Assembly: GCF_963678635.1 (NCBI RefSeq)
Contig: NC_087062.1
Location: 1,238,001-1,302,000, forward strand
Source: Symsagittifera roscoffensis
Taxonomy: Eukaryota > Xenacoelomorpha > Acoela > Convolutidae
Direction of reading: 5' to 3'
Length of the DNA stretch: 64,000 nucleotides
Part shown: piece after piece, positions 62,815 through 64,000 of the stretch
How positions within the stretch are numbered: position 1 is the first letter of the stretch
How the letters are laid out: each line of letters begins with the position of its first letter
Translations under genes and position numbers: made by a program
The notes under the pieces: generated by a model
The model's database searches: none
Seen by the model: the letters and a program-made list of their open reading frames with translations, nothing else
Told to the model about the DNA's origin: nothing

Positions 62815-64000
62815 TGAGCCACACTCAAAGTGACGAAGCAGTTTTTCCCTTTCTTATAGATTCACTCGATGATAGAGGACAACACGATTTTTGCAATATT
62901 TTTCTCGTAAATTTTTTTGAACCAGGAATCAGCCCATGTAAAGCAAAATTCGCAGATGTAAAATCAAAAGACAAATTATTGAACGTTATTTAAAAGACAT
63001 ATGTAATCTAACACAGCAATATGGAATCTACACCATAGAAATTAGCACATCAAATACAGCCCACCGTAAATATGTAATTCAAACAGACAATATTGAATTA
63101 GAATTTTCAAAAGTATTCATAGAATATATCAAAAGCATACAAAATCATACTTCACAAAGAGCAAACTCCATATTCACTAACGAAGTTTTTGCAATAATAT
63201 ATAGTTATATATCTATATTAGAAAAAACAGAAATTCAAAGTATATCACCAACTGAAACATCCAAACATACAAAAGTAAGAAATAAAATCACAAAATTTTT
63301 AACATTTCCACATATAACTCGTGAAAATTTCACTAAAGAAGATGTTTCACAAAACACTAAACATGATTTACAAAAAATTTTAGCATGGTTCATAATAGAT
63401 TATTTCACCCACAATTTAGATTTAATTTCACAAGCAAGAAAAAATTGTCGACCTCAAAATGCCAATGATGACAATGCCCTTTCGGAACAATCAGATTACG
63501 TTTGGGACCCTGAATGGTCTCATTATGCATTTCTAAAAATCCCACAAGCTATCTCAAGTCAAGCAATAAGTACAATATCTTATCATAAAGATTATGTAAA
63601 AGTAGTACCATTAACCATTGATGCAACACCATTAAATTATAATACATTTTTACCTGATACACGAAATAACAGTTTAAATTTGACGGTCATCCATAATGAA
63701 AATCTCAATGGAACCAAAAATCTTACACAACAAGACATTCAAACACCATCACATTTCATAAACGAGGAAATCGTCCAAACAACAACAACTACACAACAAA
63801 GTATTTCACCAATACACCCCAATCTGACATCACCAAGAAATACAAATACATCACTAACACAGGTAACCTTACAATCAACCGTTAAACCTTCGGTTGCTCC
63901 AAAATATTCGCATATGGACTATCAGACGTATAACCGATGACAATACCATCAAAATCACAAAAACCGTTCACAAGAAATACTTTTGCAGAACACAATTATA
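62813..64000 (+). pseudogene. gag of copy 2, frameshifted and truncated by window
   Basis: The start aligns with gag of copy 1. A single A is missing near 62969 compared with copy 1, shifting the frame. Later parts are recognisable in the original frame (for example 63680-63940: NLNGTKNLTQQDIQTPSHF), ending at a stop near 63938. It is not expected to give Gag. Confidence 0.8.

Larger units (their letters stand above)
60716..64000 (+). mobile_element. Second copy of the LTR retroelement, 5' part, degenerate
   Basis: It is collinear with 39973-43300: LTR, primer binding site, 77-codon ORF, structured leader, basic ORF and gag start. Identity is high but clearly below that between the LTRs of copy 1. 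It has a nonsense codon in the basic ORF, a one-base deletion early in gag and a further stop near 63938. The window ends inside gag. Orientation is the same as copy 1, so the two lie head to tail 1.8 kb apart. Confidence 0.92.

Overview
The window is metazoan-type nuclear DNA. It has a spliced gene with multi-kilobase introns, a long AT-rich satellite, an intact-looking non-LTR retrotransposon, and an unusually large envelope-bearing Ty3/gypsy-type LTR retroelement with the start of a second copy. Nothing bacterial was seen. The taxon cannot be fixed from the sequence alone.

Layout. (1) 1-15859: tandem satellite with a monomer near 81 bp and higher-order duplications, one being a 3191-bp block repeated head to tail. 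(2) 15860-20616: non-coding DNA with dispersed repeats and long G/C homopolymers. (3) 20617-37502, minus strand: a long-chain acyl-CoA synthetase (ACSL1/5/6-type) gene in nine recognisable exons, with the N-terminal exon(s) missing. The first seven introns are all phase 1, the eighth is phase 0, and one intron uses a GC donor. Intron 1 carries a CR1/L2-like LINE (about 30213-34800, same strand) with three reading units: an SGNH-hydrolase ORF, a PHD-finger ORF1, and an endonuclease-RT ORF2. ORF2 follows ORF1 in the same frame after a single UGA in the context UGA-CUAG. (4) 39184-39792: a foldback/MITE-like element. (5) 39973-58888: a complete 18.9-kb LTR element with apparently identical 410-bp LTRs and a 4-bp target-site duplication, so a recent insertion. 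(6) 58893-60715: AT-rich spacer. (7) 60716-64000: the 5' part of a second, diverged and broken copy of the same LTR family, cut off by the window end.

The LTR element is the most interesting object. Besides one continuous Gag-Pol frame (CCHC knuckle, DSGA protease, YLDD reverse transcriptase, RNase H, HHCC/DD35E integrase, GPY/F tail in a shifted frame) it has two small ORFs before gag, two overlapping hydrophobic mini-ORFs, an ATG-less Ser/Pro/Thr-rich ORF, an 872-residue membrane glycoprotein that looks chuvirus-like, and a 601-residue unrecognised ORF joined to env by an ATGA overlap. Comparison with copy 2 shows that the first leader ORF (77 codons) changes mostly at synonymous positions, and that an LTR hairpin and twin leader hairpins are kept. 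These point to functional accessory and RNA elements rather than chance ORFs. All product calls come from reading motifs; no database search was run.
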